Source: Actinocatenispora sp036503555
GTDB lineage: Bacteria > Actinomycetota > Actinomycetes > Mycobacteriales > Micromonosporaceae
Assembly (NCBI GenBank): GCA_036503555.1
Contig: DASXWQ010000093.1
Coordinates: 1 to 64,000 of the forward strand
Length of the DNA: 64,000 nt
Direction: 5' to 3'
In this document: piece by piece, positions 41,330 through 50,537 of the stretch
Layout of the letters: the number at the start of each line of letters is the position of its first letter
How positions within the stretch are numbered: the first letter of the stretch is position 1
Position numbers and translations under genes: made by a program
The notes under the pieces: generated by a model
The model's input: the letters and a program-made list of their open reading frames with translations, nothing else
What the model was told of the DNA's origin: nothing
The model's database searches: none

Positions 41330-42487
41330 ATGACGATGCGATCGGCTCGAAGGGCTTCCTGGCGCTGGGCGTGGTGGTTTCCGGTGCTGCTCGGCGTGGT
41401 GTCGCTCGGCGCGACGCTCGCTCCGGCCCCGGCGAGTGCCGACACTCTCCGCGCGAAGCAGTGGTGGGTCGACGCGCTGAAGATTCCGGCGGCGCAGAGA
41501 CTCTCAACCGGTCGCGGCGTCATGGTCGCGGTCATCGACAGTGGCGTCGACGCAGGAAACCCAGACCTGGCCGGGCGGGTGAGCGGTGGGACCAGCACGT
41601 TGGTCGGTGATCCGAACGCGGAGATCGACAAGGATGGTCACGGGACCGCGATGGCGACCGACATCGGTGCGGCGGGCGGAAACGGCCGCCCTGTGGGGGT
41701 CGCCCCGGCCGTACGCATCATGCCGGTGCGGACCGACCCGTCGAGCGTGGCGGACACGGTGACCGGCATCAGGTACGCCGTCGACCACGGTGCCCAGGTC
41801 ATCAACATCTCGCAAGGGGGCCGCGGGCAGGCGCTGCCCGAGGAGGTCGCGGCGCTGAGGTACGCGATGGCGCACGACGTCGTGGTCGTCGCCGCGTCGG
41901 GGAACGCCGACGACGGGGTCGCCGATGTCATCACCCCGGCCAACGTTCCCGGCGTGGTCGCGGTCAACGGCGTGGACAACGCGATGAGGTTCTGGTCCGG
42001 ATCGTCGTACGGCCCCGAGTCGGTGCTATCCGCACCCGCGACGGACATGGTCTCGGCGTGGTCGCGGCAGGCCCACGCACAGGGCAGCTATCGCCTCGCG
42101 GATGGGACGAGTGATGCGGCGGCGATCGTGGCGGGGGTGGCGGCGCTGGTGCGGAGCAGGTACCCGCGGATGAGCGCGGCCAACGTGATCAACCGGCTGA
42201 TCCGTACGGCGAACGATCCGGACGGCGCCGGGCGGAGCGAGCGGTACGGCTTCGGGATCGTCGATCCGGTGCGGGCTCTGACGGCGGACGTACCGACGGT
42301 GGAGCGGAATCCGTTGCTACCGAAGGCGGAGCCGTCACCGTCCACACAGGACAGTGAGGCCGCCGCGAACACCGGCGGCTCGCCGCTGCCGTGGATCATC
42401 GCCGCCGTCGCGGCACTCGTGGTCGTCCTGCTCGTCCTCCCGCTGGCCCTCCGCCGCCGCGCGCGACGCGACCGGCCACGCCGCTGA
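41330..42487 (+). CDS. mycP: Mycosin (type VII secretion subtilisin-like protease)
   Basis: A 385-residue membrane-anchored serine protease of the S8 family. A signal peptide (residues 1-37, ending APASA) leads to the catalytic triad: VAVIDSGVDAGNPD (Asp), DGHGTAMATDI (His) and DGTSDAAAIVAGVAALV (Ser), with oxyanion Asn in VVAASGNADDG. A Ser/Pro linker precedes a C-terminal membrane helix (WIIAAVAALVVVLLVLPLAL) and a basic tail, as in MycP. Mycosins stabilise the ESX channel and process secreted substrates. Here it sits with two substrate-like genes but no channel genes. Confidence 0.93.
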   Translation: MTMRSARRASWRWAWWFPVLLGVVSLGATLAPAPASADTLRAKQWWVDALKIPAAQRLSTGRGVMVAVIDSGVDAGNPDLAGRVSGGTSTLVGDPNAEIDKDGHGTAMATDIGAAGGNGRPVGVAPAVRIMPVRTDPSSVADTVTGIRYAVDHGAQVINISQGGRGQALPEEVAALRYAMAHDVVVVAASGNADDGVADVITPANVPGVVAVNGVDNAMRFWSGSSYGPESVLSAPATDMVSAWSRQAHAQGSYRLADGTSDAAAIVAGVAALVRSRYPRMSAANVINRLIRTANDPDGAGRSERYGFGIVDPVRALTADVPTVERNPLLPKAEPSPSTQDSEAAANTGGSPLPWIIAAVAALVVVLLVLPLALRRRARRDRPRR

Positions 42488-42491
42488 GCCA

Positions 42492-42539
42492 CGCCGTACC
42501 GCCCGGCCGCCGTACCGCCCGGCCGCCGTACCGCCCGGC
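42492..42539. repeat. 16-bp tandem repeat, three copies
   Basis: CGCCGTACCGCCCGGC occurs three times in direct contact (42492-42507, 42508-42523, 42524-42539), followed by a decayed fourth copy. It lies just after the mycosin stop and has no coding role. Confidence 0.85.
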
Positions 42540-42630
42540 CGTCGTGCCGGGTCGGGGGAGTGGTTCATCACCGGATGCGTGGTCGCGCGTTGTACGCAGG
42601 GTGTGTGACGGAGCGAGGTCGGGGGGCCTG

Positions 42631-43113
42631 GTGAAGACTGGTCGCTGTGCGTACCCGTTGAAGGTTGTGGTGTTGGGTGGGCGTGCCGCGGGTGCGTCGT
42701 TCGTCGGGCTGGTGTCGGACGTGGGCGGGTGCGCTGACGTCGTGCCCTACGGGCAGTGCGCGGTGACGGACCGGGTGTCGGTGCACCTGTACGGGATGCC
42801 GACGCAGCACCGGTACTGGTTCATGTGGGACTCGCTGGCGCGTGGTGCGGTGGCGGCGCTGGTGTTGGCGGACGCGTCGCGGCTGCGGGACAGTTTCGCC
42901 GCGCTCGACTACGCGGCGGCGCGCGGCATGCCGCACATGGTCGCGGTCGCGAACGCGGACCGGTTCGAGCTGACCCAGGTACGCGACGCGCTGGCGGTGG
43001 GGCCGGAGGTTCCGGTGCTGTTGACCGAATCCGACCGGCCACGGCCGGCCCGCGAGGTTCTGCACGCCGTCGTCCGGTACGCGGTGGCGCGCCGCAACTC
43101 GACCGCCGCCTGA
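42631..43113 (+). CDS. CvnD-like conservon GTPase with degenerate P-loop
   Basis: A 160-residue protein related to the Ras-like GTPases of actinomycete conservons: VVPYGQCAVTDRVSVHLYGM, PTQHRYWFMWDSLARGAVAA, VLVLADASRLRDSFAALDYA and PHMVAVANADRFELTQVRDA. Normal CvnD has GGFGVGKTT as its P-loop; here that stretch is VVLGGRAAGASFVGL, without the Lys and Ser/Thr that hold GTP phosphates. The kinase and roadblock partners (CvnA, B, C) are absent. It may be a pseudo-GTPase. GTG 42631 is chosen; GTG 42604 is in frame. Confidence 0.8.
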   Translation: MKTGRCAYPLKVVVLGGRAAGASFVGLVSDVGGCADVVPYGQCAVTDRVSVHLYGMPTQHRYWFMWDSLARGAVAALVLADASRLRDSFAALDYAAARGMPHMVAVANADRFELTQVRDALAVGPEVPVLLTESDRPRPAREVLHAVVRYAVARRNSTAA

Positions 43114-43241
43114 CGCGGATCTCCTTGCGGGGCAAGGGGATTTCCGCGGCTGACCCGCGCGGGTCGGGCCGTTCCGGTTGCCGGCCGGCGCGGATGGGGT
43201 GAGGGTGGGTGGGTTGGCCGTACCCATGTGAGGAGAGTCGA

Positions 43242-43559
43242 GTGCTCGCCCTGACCGAGAACGCGGTGACCGTCATCCGCACCCTGACCGAGCAGACCGG
43301 CGACCCGGAGGTGTCCGGGCTGCGCATCGCGACCGACGCGGCACCGTCGGACACCGCCGACGCGGTACCCGAGGACGCGCACGCGCTGAGCCTCGCGGTG
43401 ACGCAGGCGCCGGAGGCCGGCGACCAGGTGCTGGACGCGGGCGGCGCGCGGCTGTTCCTGGAGTCGAACGCCGCCGCGTACCTGGACGACAAGGCCCTGG
43501 ACGCCGAGGTGGACCAGTCCGGCAACGTCAGTTTCGCGGTCGCGATGCAGCCCGAGTGA
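43242..43559 (+). CDS. HesB/IscA-fold protein without cysteines
   Basis: A 105-residue protein with the A-type Fe-S carrier fold: MLALTENAVTVIRTL, GLRIATDAAPSD, and LDAGGARLFLESNAAAYLDD matching the HesB core. None of the three conserved Cys residues is present; the protein contains no Cys at all, so it cannot carry a cluster in the usual way. Such Cys-less HesB-like proteins are frequent in actinomycetes and their role is unknown. GAGGAGAG precedes the GTG start. Confidence 0.8.
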   Translation: MLALTENAVTVIRTLTEQTGDPEVSGLRIATDAAPSDTADAVPEDAHALSLAVTQAPEAGDQVLDAGGARLFLESNAAAYLDDKALDAEVDQSGNVSFAVAMQPE

Positions 43560-43682
43560 CCGTCGCCCGCGCGGCCCACCGAGTGACCCCGCGAAAGGCA
43601 TCGTGACCAGGGGAAACGGGACGGCGCGGACGGGGTTCGCAGGGCAGCGAAAATGTCGTACCCCGGCCGTAGTGTCCGGGGT

Positions 43683-44384
43683 ATGAACCGGACCGAACGA
43701 CTCCACGCCCTCGTCGACGAACTTCGGGCCGCGGCACCGTCGCCGCGCACCACGCGCTGGCTCGCCGAGCACTTCGCGGTGAGCGTACGCACCATCGAGC
43801 GCGACACCGCCGCGCTCGCCACGTCAGGTGTCCCGGTCTACGCGGTGCCGGGTCCGGAGGGTGGCTACGCGGTCGACGCGACCGCGCACGACCTGCCGCC
43901 GATGTCGGTCACGCCGGAGGAGGCGGTCGCGCTCGCGGTCGGCCTGTCCCGGTTGGCCGGCACGCCGTTCCAGCGCGCCGCGGATGCCGTGCTGGACAAG
44001 CTTCGCGTCCGATATCCGGGGGTGACCGGCGCCGCCGCGGAGGCGGTCGCCGCGCACGCCGGGATCGACGTCGACACCGCCGGCCAGTTCCCGGCCGTGC
44101 CGGTGGTGTTGCAGGAGGCGTTGACCACCGAGCGCGTCCTCGACATCGACTACGCCGACCGCCGCGGCCGGCTCAGCCACCGGACGGTCGAGCCGATCGG
44201 CTTCGTGGGTGGCCGGGACCACTGGCTGCTGCTGGCGTGGTGCCGGCTGCGGCACGGCGTGCGGGCGTTCCGGCTCGACCGGATCCGGCACGCCCGGCTC
44301 GGCACCGAGCCGGTGCCGGCCCGCCGCGACCTGCCGGCGCTGGACATCCCCGAGCAGGTGGTGCGGCGGCTGTCGGCATCGTGA
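43683..44384 (+). CDS. WYL-domain transcriptional regulator
   Basis: A 233-residue regulator of the YafY/PafBC type. The N-terminal HTH_11 reads SPRTTRWLAEHFAVSVRTIE with RDTAALATSGVPVYAVPGPE after it; the WYL domain (about 145-215) has YADRRGRLSHRTVEPIGFVG, HWLLLAWCRLRHGVRAFRLD. WYL domains bind ligands, often nucleic-acid fragments. No target gene is evident; the next gene, an amidotransferase, starts 63 nt downstream. Confidence 0.9.
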   Translation: MNRTERLHALVDELRAAAPSPRTTRWLAEHFAVSVRTIERDTAALATSGVPVYAVPGPEGGYAVDATAHDLPPMSVTPEEAVALAVGLSRLAGTPFQRAADAVLDKLRVRYPGVTGAAAEAVAAHAGIDVDTAGQFPAVPVVLQEALTTERVLDIDYADRRGRLSHRTVEPIGFVGGRDHWLLLAWCRLRHGVRAFRLDRIRHARLGTEPVPARRDLPALDIPEQVVRRLSAS

Positions 44385-44447
44385 CGTGTGTCGGTTTCCA
44401 GCCGCGGCCCTGACCGGCCGCGGCTGGGGGCCGATAGCCTCGGAGGC

Positions 44448-45188
44448 GTGACGACTGTACGCACGCTCGTGGTGGAGAACGACCCGACCGACGATGCCCG
44501 GCTGCTCGGCGACTGGTTGACCGAGGCCGGCCTGACGCTGGACGTGGTCCGGCCGCACGCCGGGGACGCCCTGCCCGCCGGCGACCTCTCCGGGTACGCG
44601 GGGCTCGTCGTGCTCGGCGGCGGCCTGCCCGACGCCTCCTGGTACGGGGCGGAGGAGGACCTGTTCCGGACCGCGGTGCGGCAGAAGGTGCCGACGCTGG
44701 CGGTGTGCCTCGGCGCGCAGCTCATGGCGAACGCGTTCGGCGGGTACGTCGCGCCGGCGGCGGCCGGTCCGGAGCTGGGGCCGAGGCTGGTGGCGAAGCG
44801 GGACGCGGCGAACGGCGACGTGCTGTTCGCCGACGTTCCGCTGATGCCGGACGTGATCCAGTTCCACCACGACGAGATCGTCGAGCTGCCCGAGGGTGCG
44901 GTGCTGCTCGCCGCCTCGCCCAGCTACCCGAACCAGGCCTTCCGGTACGGGGACCGGGCGTGGGCAATCCAGTTCCACATCGAGTGCGACGCGGACATGC
45001 TGGCAGGCTGGATCGCCGGTTCGCCGGACGTGGCGGCGGTCGGTGCCGACCCGGCCGAGCTGGCCGCCCGCTGTGCCGCCGCCCTGCCCGACGTGGCCGA
45101 GACGTGGCGCCCGTTCGCGCACCGCTTCGCCGACCTGGTCGCCGGTCGTACGTCGGCCCGGACCGAGTTGCCCCTGCTCGGTTCGTGA
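44448..45188 (+). CDS. Class I glutamine amidotransferase
   Basis: A 246-residue GMP-synthase-like amidotransferase. The nucleophile elbow is LAVCLGAQLMANAFGG (Cys about residue 86), and the His/Glu pair is in WAIQFHIECDAD. GLVVLGGGLPDASWYG is the oxyanion region. No synthetase domain is attached, so it may act on gamma-glutamyl compounds or serve a partner. It lies 48 nt before glnE on the same strand, suggesting a nitrogen-related role. Start GTG 44448 follows GGAGGC. Confidence 0.9.
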   Translation: MTTVRTLVVENDPTDDARLLGDWLTEAGLTLDVVRPHAGDALPAGDLSGYAGLVVLGGGLPDASWYGAEEDLFRTAVRQKVPTLAVCLGAQLMANAFGGYVAPAAAGPELGPRLVAKRDAANGDVLFADVPLMPDVIQFHHDEIVELPEGAVLLAASPSYPNQAFRYGDRAWAIQFHIECDADMLAGWIAGSPDVAAVGADPAELAARCAAALPDVAETWRPFAHRFADLVAGRTSARTELPLLGS

Positions 45189-45236
45189 CCCCTGGCGGTG
45201 CGGCGGACACGGCGGACGGACACGACGGGGGTGGGC

Positions 45237-48200
45237 ATGAGCGCAGACCGGGGGCAGCGGCCGGAGCCGGGTGACGCGGTGATCGCCGAGGGCGGACGCG
45301 ACGTACCGGGCGAGCGCACCTCACGGGACGGCCGCGCGCCGGGGAGCACGGCGCCCGCCGAGTCGTCCGGACGGCCGGAGCCGGGGCGCCGCGGGTACGG
45401 ACGGCTGACCAGGTACGGCTTCGCGGACGCGGAGGGGGCGGCGGAGCTGCTCGGCCCCGCGGACGACGGGCTGGGCTGGTGGGATCCGCGGCGGGGCGAG
45501 CCGGTCGACGACGGCGCCGTCGCGCTGGTACGCACGCTCGCCCGCACCGCCGACCCGGACCTGGCGCTGCGCCAGCTGCACCGGCTGGTGGCGGTCGCCC
45601 CGGAGGTACCCGGGGTGTTGCGCGCGGACGGCGGGATGGCGGCGCGGCTGTTCGCGGTGCTCGGCGCGTCCGAGGCGCTCGGCGACCACCTGGTGGTGTG
45701 CCCCGCGGACTGGTCGGTGCTGGCCTCGGACGCGGACCCGGACACGTACCGGGGGGCCGACGCGCTGCGGTCGGAGCTGACCCCGGCGGAGCCGGACGGG
45801 GGCGCGGCAGCGGTCACGGCGCTGCGCCGGGCGTACCGGGGGGCGCTGTTGCGGATCGCGGCGGCGGACCTGACCGGTACGCGGACCGTCGACGAGGTGA
45901 TGGCGGAGCTGACCGGCCTGGCGGACGCGACCCTGGCCGCGGCGCTGCGCATCGCCGAGGCGGAACGCGGCGCGGAGCCGGCGCCGCGGCTGGCGGTGAT
46001 CGCGATGGGCAAGTGCGGCGGCCGGGAGCTGAACTACGTCAGCGACGTGGACGTGCTGTTCGTGGCGGAGCCGGCCGGTGACGGCGACCCGGACGAGGCG
46101 CTGCGCGATGCCACGGCCGTGGCGGTACGGCTGATCGACGTGTGCCGCCAGGTGGCGTGGCAGGTGGACGCCGGGCTGCGGCCGGAGGGCAGGGACGGCC
46201 CGCTGGTGCGTACGGTCGCGAGCTACCGGGCGTACTACACGCGGTGGGCGAAGGGCTGGGAGTTCCAGGCGCTGCTGAAGGCGCGGCCGGCGGCCGGCGA
46301 CGCGGCGCTGGCAGAGGAGTGGTTGGCCGGCGTACGGCCGCTGGTGTGGCAGGAGTCCGAGTCGGCGCAGCGGCCGAGGACGGTGGCCGAGGTGCGGGCG
46401 ATGCGCCGCCGCGTCGAGGACCAACTGTCCGCGGCGGACGTCGAGCGGGAGATCAAGCTGGGCCGGGGCGGGCTGCGCGACATCGAGTTCGCGGTGCAGT
46501 TGCTCCAGCTCGTGCACGGCAGGTCGGATCCGGAGCTGCGGGACGCGAACACGCTGGCGGCGCTCGCGGCGCTGACCGCCGGCGGGTACGTGGGGCGGAC
46601 GGACGGCGAGGAGCTGGCCGCCTCGTACCGGTTCCTGCGGACGATCGAGCACCGGCTCCAGTTGCAGCGGCTGCGGCGTACGCACCGGATCCCGGACGAC
46701 GAGTCCGGGCTGCGCTGGCTGGCGCACGCGCTCGGGTACCGGGCGGAGGGCGACCGGACGACGGTGCAGGCGTTCCTGCGCGACTGGTCGCGGCTGGCGC
46801 ACCACGTCCGCCGGCTGCACGAGAAGTTGCTGTACCGGCCGCTGCTGGAGGCGGTGGCGAAGGTACCGACCGAGGCGCTGCGGCTGACCAGCGGCGCCGC
46901 CGAGTCCCGGCTGGAGGCGCTGGGGTTCGAGGACCCGGCCGGCGCGCTGCGCCACATCGGCGCGCTGACCGGCGGCGTGTCGCGTACCGCGGCGATCCAG
47001 CGGACGCTGCTGCCGGCGCTGCTGCCCGTGTTCGCCGACGCGCCGGAGCCGGACCACGGCCTGCTCGCGTACCGGAGGGTGTCGGAGAAGCTCGGCCGCA
47101 CCCCGTGGTACCTGCGGCTGCTGCGCGACTCGGGTCCCGTTGCGATCCGCCTGGCCCGCCTGCTCGGCACCAGCCGGTACGTGACGGACCTGCTGGCGCG
47201 CGACCCGGAGGCGCTCCGGCTGCTCGCCGACGACGCCGAGCTGGTGCCGCGCGCGCCGGCGGCGCTGACCGAGGCCATGTCCGCCGCGGTACGCCGGCAC
47301 GAGCGACCCGCCGACGCGGTCGCCGCGCTGCGCGCGCTCCGCCGCCGGGAGCTGTTCCGGATCGCCTGCGCCGACCTGCTCGGCCGGCTCGACGTGGTCG
47401 CCGTCGGCCGGGCCCTGTCGGACGTCACCGACGCGGTGCTGGCCGCCGCGCTGCGGGTGGCGCGCGTCGCCGCCGGCGTACCGGCCGGGCTGCGGTTGGC
47501 GGTGATCGGGATGGGGCGGCTCGGCGGCGCCGAGATGAGCTACGGGTCGGACGCCGACGTGCTGTTCGTCTGTTCGGACGGCGACGACGCGCAGGCCCGC
47601 GCGCACACCGTGGCCGAGCAGCTGCGGGCGTTGCTGTCGGCGCCCGCGCCGGACCCGCCGCTGCCGATCGACGCCGGCCTGCGCCCGGAGGGCCGGCAGG
47701 GCCCGCTGGTCCGCAGCCTCGCCGCGTACCGGGGGTACTACGCCCGCTGGTCGCGGGTGTGGGAGGCGCAGGCGCTGCTGCGCGCCAGGTTCGTGGCCGG
47801 CGACGCCGACCTGGGCGAGGAGTTCCTCGCCGTCGCCGACCCGGTGCGGTATCCGGCGCGCGGCCTGGACACCGCGCAGGTACGGGAGATCCTGCGGATC
47901 AAGGCGCGCGTCGACGCGGAACGGTTGCCGCGCGGCGCCGACCCGGCCACCCACACGAAGCTGGGGCGGGGCGGGCTCGCCGACGTCGAGTGGACGGTGC
48001 AGCTCCTGCAACTGCGGCACGCGGGCGGCGTGCCGGAGCTGCGTACCACGAGCACCCTCGGCGCGCTCGACGCCGCGGTCGGCGCCGGGCTGCTGTCCGC
48101 GGACGACGCCGCCGAGCTGGCCGCCGCGTGGCGCCTCGCCGGCGCGGTACGCAACGCGATGATGCTGGTTCGCGGCCGCCCCTCGGACCAGCTGCCGCGG

Positions 48201-48344
48201 CACGGCGTCGAGCTCGCCGGCGTGGTCCGCGCCCTCCGGTTCGACGACGGCGACGATCCCGGCGCGTTCCTCGACGAGTACCTGCGTACCGCCCGGCGCG
48301 CGCGGCACGTGGTGGCCGCCCGGATGGAGGCCGAGGTCCCGTGA
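45237..48344 (+). CDS. glnE: Glutamine synthetase adenylyltransferase
   Basis: A bifunctional enzyme of 1035 residues that adenylylates and deadenylylates glutamine synthetase in response to nitrogen status. Two nucleotidyltransferase domains are visible: the first with LAVIAMGKCGGRELNYVSDV and DVLFVAEP, the second with LAVIGMGRLGGAEMSYGSDA and DVLFVCSD. Each is followed by a linker with LGRGGLRDIEFAVQLLQL or LGRGGLADVEWTVQLLQL. The first 55 residues are a variable, polar extension. Its classic beta-type GS target is not in the window; the GS at 37.5 kb is of the alpha type. Confidence 0.96.
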   Translation: MSADRGQRPEPGDAVIAEGGRDVPGERTSRDGRAPGSTAPAESSGRPEPGRRGYGRLTRYGFADAEGAAELLGPADDGLGWWDPRRGEPVDDGAVALVRTLARTADPDLALRQLHRLVAVAPEVPGVLRADGGMAARLFAVLGASEALGDHLVVCPADWSVLASDADPDTYRGADALRSELTPAEPDGGAAAVTALRRAYRGALLRIAAADLTGTRTVDEVMAELTGLADATLAAALRIAEAERGAEPAPRLAVIAMGKCGGRELNYVSDVDVLFVAEPAGDGDPDEALRDATAVAVRLIDVCRQVAWQVDAGLRPEGRDGPLVRTVASYRAYYTRWAKGWEFQALLKARPAAGDAALAEEWLAGVRPLVWQESESAQRPRTVAEVRAMRRRVEDQLSAADVEREIKLGRGGLRDIEFAVQLLQLVHGRSDPELRDANTLAALAALTAGGYVGRTDGEELAASYRFLRTIEHRLQLQRLRRTHRIPDDESGLRWLAHALGYRAEGDRTTVQAFLRDWSRLAHHVRRLHEKLLYRPLLEAVAKVPTEALRLTSGAAESRLEALGFEDPAGALRHIGALTGGVSRTAAIQRTLLPALLPVFADAPEPDHGLLAYRRVSEKLGRTPWYLRLLRDSGPVAIRLARLLGTSRYVTDLLARDPEALRLLADDAELVPRAPAALTEAMSAAVRRHERPADAVAALRALRRRELFRIACADLLGRLDVVAVGRALSDVTDAVLAAALRVARVAAGVPAGLRLAVIGMGRLGGAEMSYGSDADVLFVCSDGDDAQARAHTVAEQLRALLSAPAPDPPLPIDAGLRPEGRQGPLVRSLAAYRGYYARWSRVWEAQALLRARFVAGDADLGEEFLAVADPVRYPARGLDTAQVREILRIKARVDAERLPRGADPATHTKLGRGGLADVEWTVQLLQLRHAGGVPELRTTSTLGALDAAVGAGLLSADDAAELAAAWRLAGAVRNAMMLVRGRPSDQLPRHGVELAGVVRALRFDDGDDPGAFLDEYLRTARRARHVVAARMEAEVP

Positions 48345-48404
48345 CGTCGGCGGGGTACCGATGGCTGACCAGGGCGGGCGCCCGGTCGTTGAGCCGGTGT
48401 GATC

Positions 48405-50510
48405 ATGGGTAGGGGCGAGGCCCGCGACGCGTCGGTGCCGGCCGGCCGTCGCCCACCGGACGACGACCTGGGCTCGACGCAGCCGACCGACGCCGTGCCG
48501 GACGACGAGCCGGACCCCGCACCGCGGGACCCGGCAGCCGACCTCGGGTCGACGCAACCGATCGACGCGGTGCCCGACGACGCGGCGCCGCGGGATGCGG
48601 GTGCCGAGCTGGGCTCCACGCAGGCGATCGACGCGGCGGGCGACGACGCGGCGGACGAGCCCCGAAGGGCGCGGCGACGGTCGGCGTCGACGCGCGCGGC
48701 CGATGCGGTGGCGGATCGGCGGGAACGCTCGCGCGGGCCGGACGCGGTGGGGCCGCCGGATCCGCCGCGCCGGAGCCGGGCGTACGTCGATCCGACGCCG
48801 ACGGCACTGATCCCGAAGGTACGGCGAGACTGGGTCGACGTGGTGGACCACTGGTTCCCGGAGCGGTACCGGGTGCCGACGATCCTGACGACGGCGGTGT
48901 CGCTGACGCTGTGCGTGGCGTTCCTGTTCCTGCCGCTGGCGGGCACGGACCTGGCCGCGCAGGTGGCCCGCGGCCACTTCTTCGAGGTGTACGGCTGGCA
49001 CACGATCGACTTCCGCTGGTACGCCGGGGTCTACCCGTTCGGCTACAGCCTGCTCGCCGGTCCGCTGAACGGGCTGATCGGCGCGCGCGGGGTCGGCGTG
49101 GTGTCGTGCGTGCTGACGTCGGCGGCGTTCGCCTGGCTGCTGGCCCGCCACCGGGTACGCCGGCCGGCGGTGGGCGGCGTCCTCGCGGCGCTGGTCGGCG
49201 TGTTCAACCTGGTGAGCGGGCGGACGACGTTCGCGCTGGGTCTGGCGATCGCGATGTTCGCGCTGGTCGCGGTGTCCCTGCCGCCCCGGGTGCCGCGCCC
49301 GGTACGGCTGGTGCTCGGGTTCCTGCTCGCCGCGCTGTCGGTGGCGGGCAGCCCGGTGTCCGGCCTGTTCTGCGGGCTGGCCGGCGGAGCCGTCCTGCTC
49401 GCCTGCGTACACCGGGTGCCGCGCGCGGTGCCGACCCGGGCGACGGGCGGGGCGGCGGACGGGCCGCGGCGTACCGGGCCGGTGGCGTGGTGGCGGCGGC
49501 ACGTGACCGGCGCCTGGGCCGAGGGCCTGGTGCTGTGCCTGGGCGCGCTGGTGGGGCTGGTGCCGAGCCTGATGTTCGCCGACGGCGGGGTGCAGCCGTT
49601 CAACGGCGACTCGATGAAGGTGTTCGTCGCGGTCGGCGTGGCGACGTTCTTCCTGATCCCGCGGCGGTACCGGGCGCTGCGGGCCGGTGCGGTGCTGCTG
49701 GTGCTGCTGGTCCTGGTGGCGTACTTCGTGCCGAGCCCGCTCGGGTCGAACGTGACGCGGCTGCCGATGCTGTTCTGCGCGCCACTGGTGGCCGCGGTGG
49801 CGACGCTGCGGCGCGGCTGGCTGGTCGGCGCGATCGTGGCGCTGACCCTGTGGCAGCCGCCGTTGGTGGCGAGCGACCTGGGCAGCGCCGGCAGCCGCCC
49901 GGCGCAGTCGGTGTTCTACCAGCCGCTGATCGCCGAGCTGGACACGCTGAAGCCGGTCGGCCGGATCGAGGTCGTCCCGCTGTACGACCACTGGGAGTCG
50001 ACGTACGTGGCGGAGGCGGTGCCGCTGGCCCGCGGCTGGGAGCGGCAGGTCGACGTCGAGCGCAACCCGCTGTTCTACACCGAGGGCCTCGCCCCGGACA
50101 CGTACCTGAGCTGGCTCTACCGCAACGCCGTGTCGTACGTGGCGGTGCCGCGCCAGGAGAAGCTCGACAAGTACGGCCGGGAGGAGGCGTCGCTGATCGC
50201 GGCCGGCCTGCCCTACCTGCGGCTGGTCTGGTCGAACGCGGACTGGCAGCTCTACGGGGTGGTCGGGGCGCAGCAGCTCGTGTCGGGCGTGGGCGTGCTG
50301 GTCGACTCGGGGCCGACCGGCGTCACGTTCGACACGACGTCGGGCGGCCAGGTCCGGATCCGGGTGCGGTGGAGCCACTGGCTGACGCTGTCCGGGCCGG
50401 ATGCCTGTTTCGCCCGGGATCCGGACGGATGGGTGGCGGTGACCGTGACGAGGCCGGGACGGTACCGGGTTTCCAGTGGTTGGCATCTCCGGCAGGCCCA
50501 CCGCTGCTGA
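48405..50510 (+). CDS. Large multi-pass membrane protein with repeat-bearing N-terminus
   Basis: A 701-residue protein. Residues 1-140 are acidic and cytoplasmic, with a degenerate repeat LGSTQPIDAVPDD (three copies). About ten to twelve membrane helices follow (residues ~160-480; for example GLAGGAVLLACV and FLIPRRYRALRAGAVLLVLL), then a soluble region with DTYLSWLYRNAVSYVAVPR and a beta-rich end. It resembles actinomycete membrane proteins of the polyprenyl-sugar glycosyltransferase (GT-C) superfamily in layout, but no catalytic motif is certain. It lies between glnE and glcD, and function is unknown. Confidence 0.75.
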   Translation: MGRGEARDASVPAGRRPPDDDLGSTQPTDAVPDDEPDPAPRDPAADLGSTQPIDAVPDDAAPRDAGAELGSTQAIDAAGDDAADEPRRARRRSASTRAADAVADRRERSRGPDAVGPPDPPRRSRAYVDPTPTALIPKVRRDWVDVVDHWFPERYRVPTILTTAVSLTLCVAFLFLPLAGTDLAAQVARGHFFEVYGWHTIDFRWYAGVYPFGYSLLAGPLNGLIGARGVGVVSCVLTSAAFAWLLARHRVRRPAVGGVLAALVGVFNLVSGRTTFALGLAIAMFALVAVSLPPRVPRPVRLVLGFLLAALSVAGSPVSGLFCGLAGGAVLLACVHRVPRAVPTRATGGAADGPRRTGPVAWWRRHVTGAWAEGLVLCLGALVGLVPSLMFADGGVQPFNGDSMKVFVAVGVATFFLIPRRYRALRAGAVLLVLLVLVAYFVPSPLGSNVTRLPMLFCAPLVAAVATLRRGWLVGAIVALTLWQPPLVASDLGSAGSRPAQSVFYQPLIAELDTLKPVGRIEVVPLYDHWESTYVAEAVPLARGWERQVDVERNPLFYTEGLAPDTYLSWLYRNAVSYVAVPRQEKLDKYGREEASLIAAGLPYLRLVWSNADWQLYGVVGAQQLVSGVGVLVDSGPTGVTFDTTSGGQVRIRVRWSHWLTLSGPDACFARDPDGWVAVTVTRPGRYRVSSGWHLRQAHRC

Positions 50511-50537
50511 AGTTTTTCGCCGTCGTACCGTCATGGG

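Noticed and set aside
42492..42539. Candidate CRISPR array
   Set aside because: Three 16-bp units are directly joined with no spacers and no cas genes; it is a plain tandem repeat. No CRISPR array was seen elsewhere.
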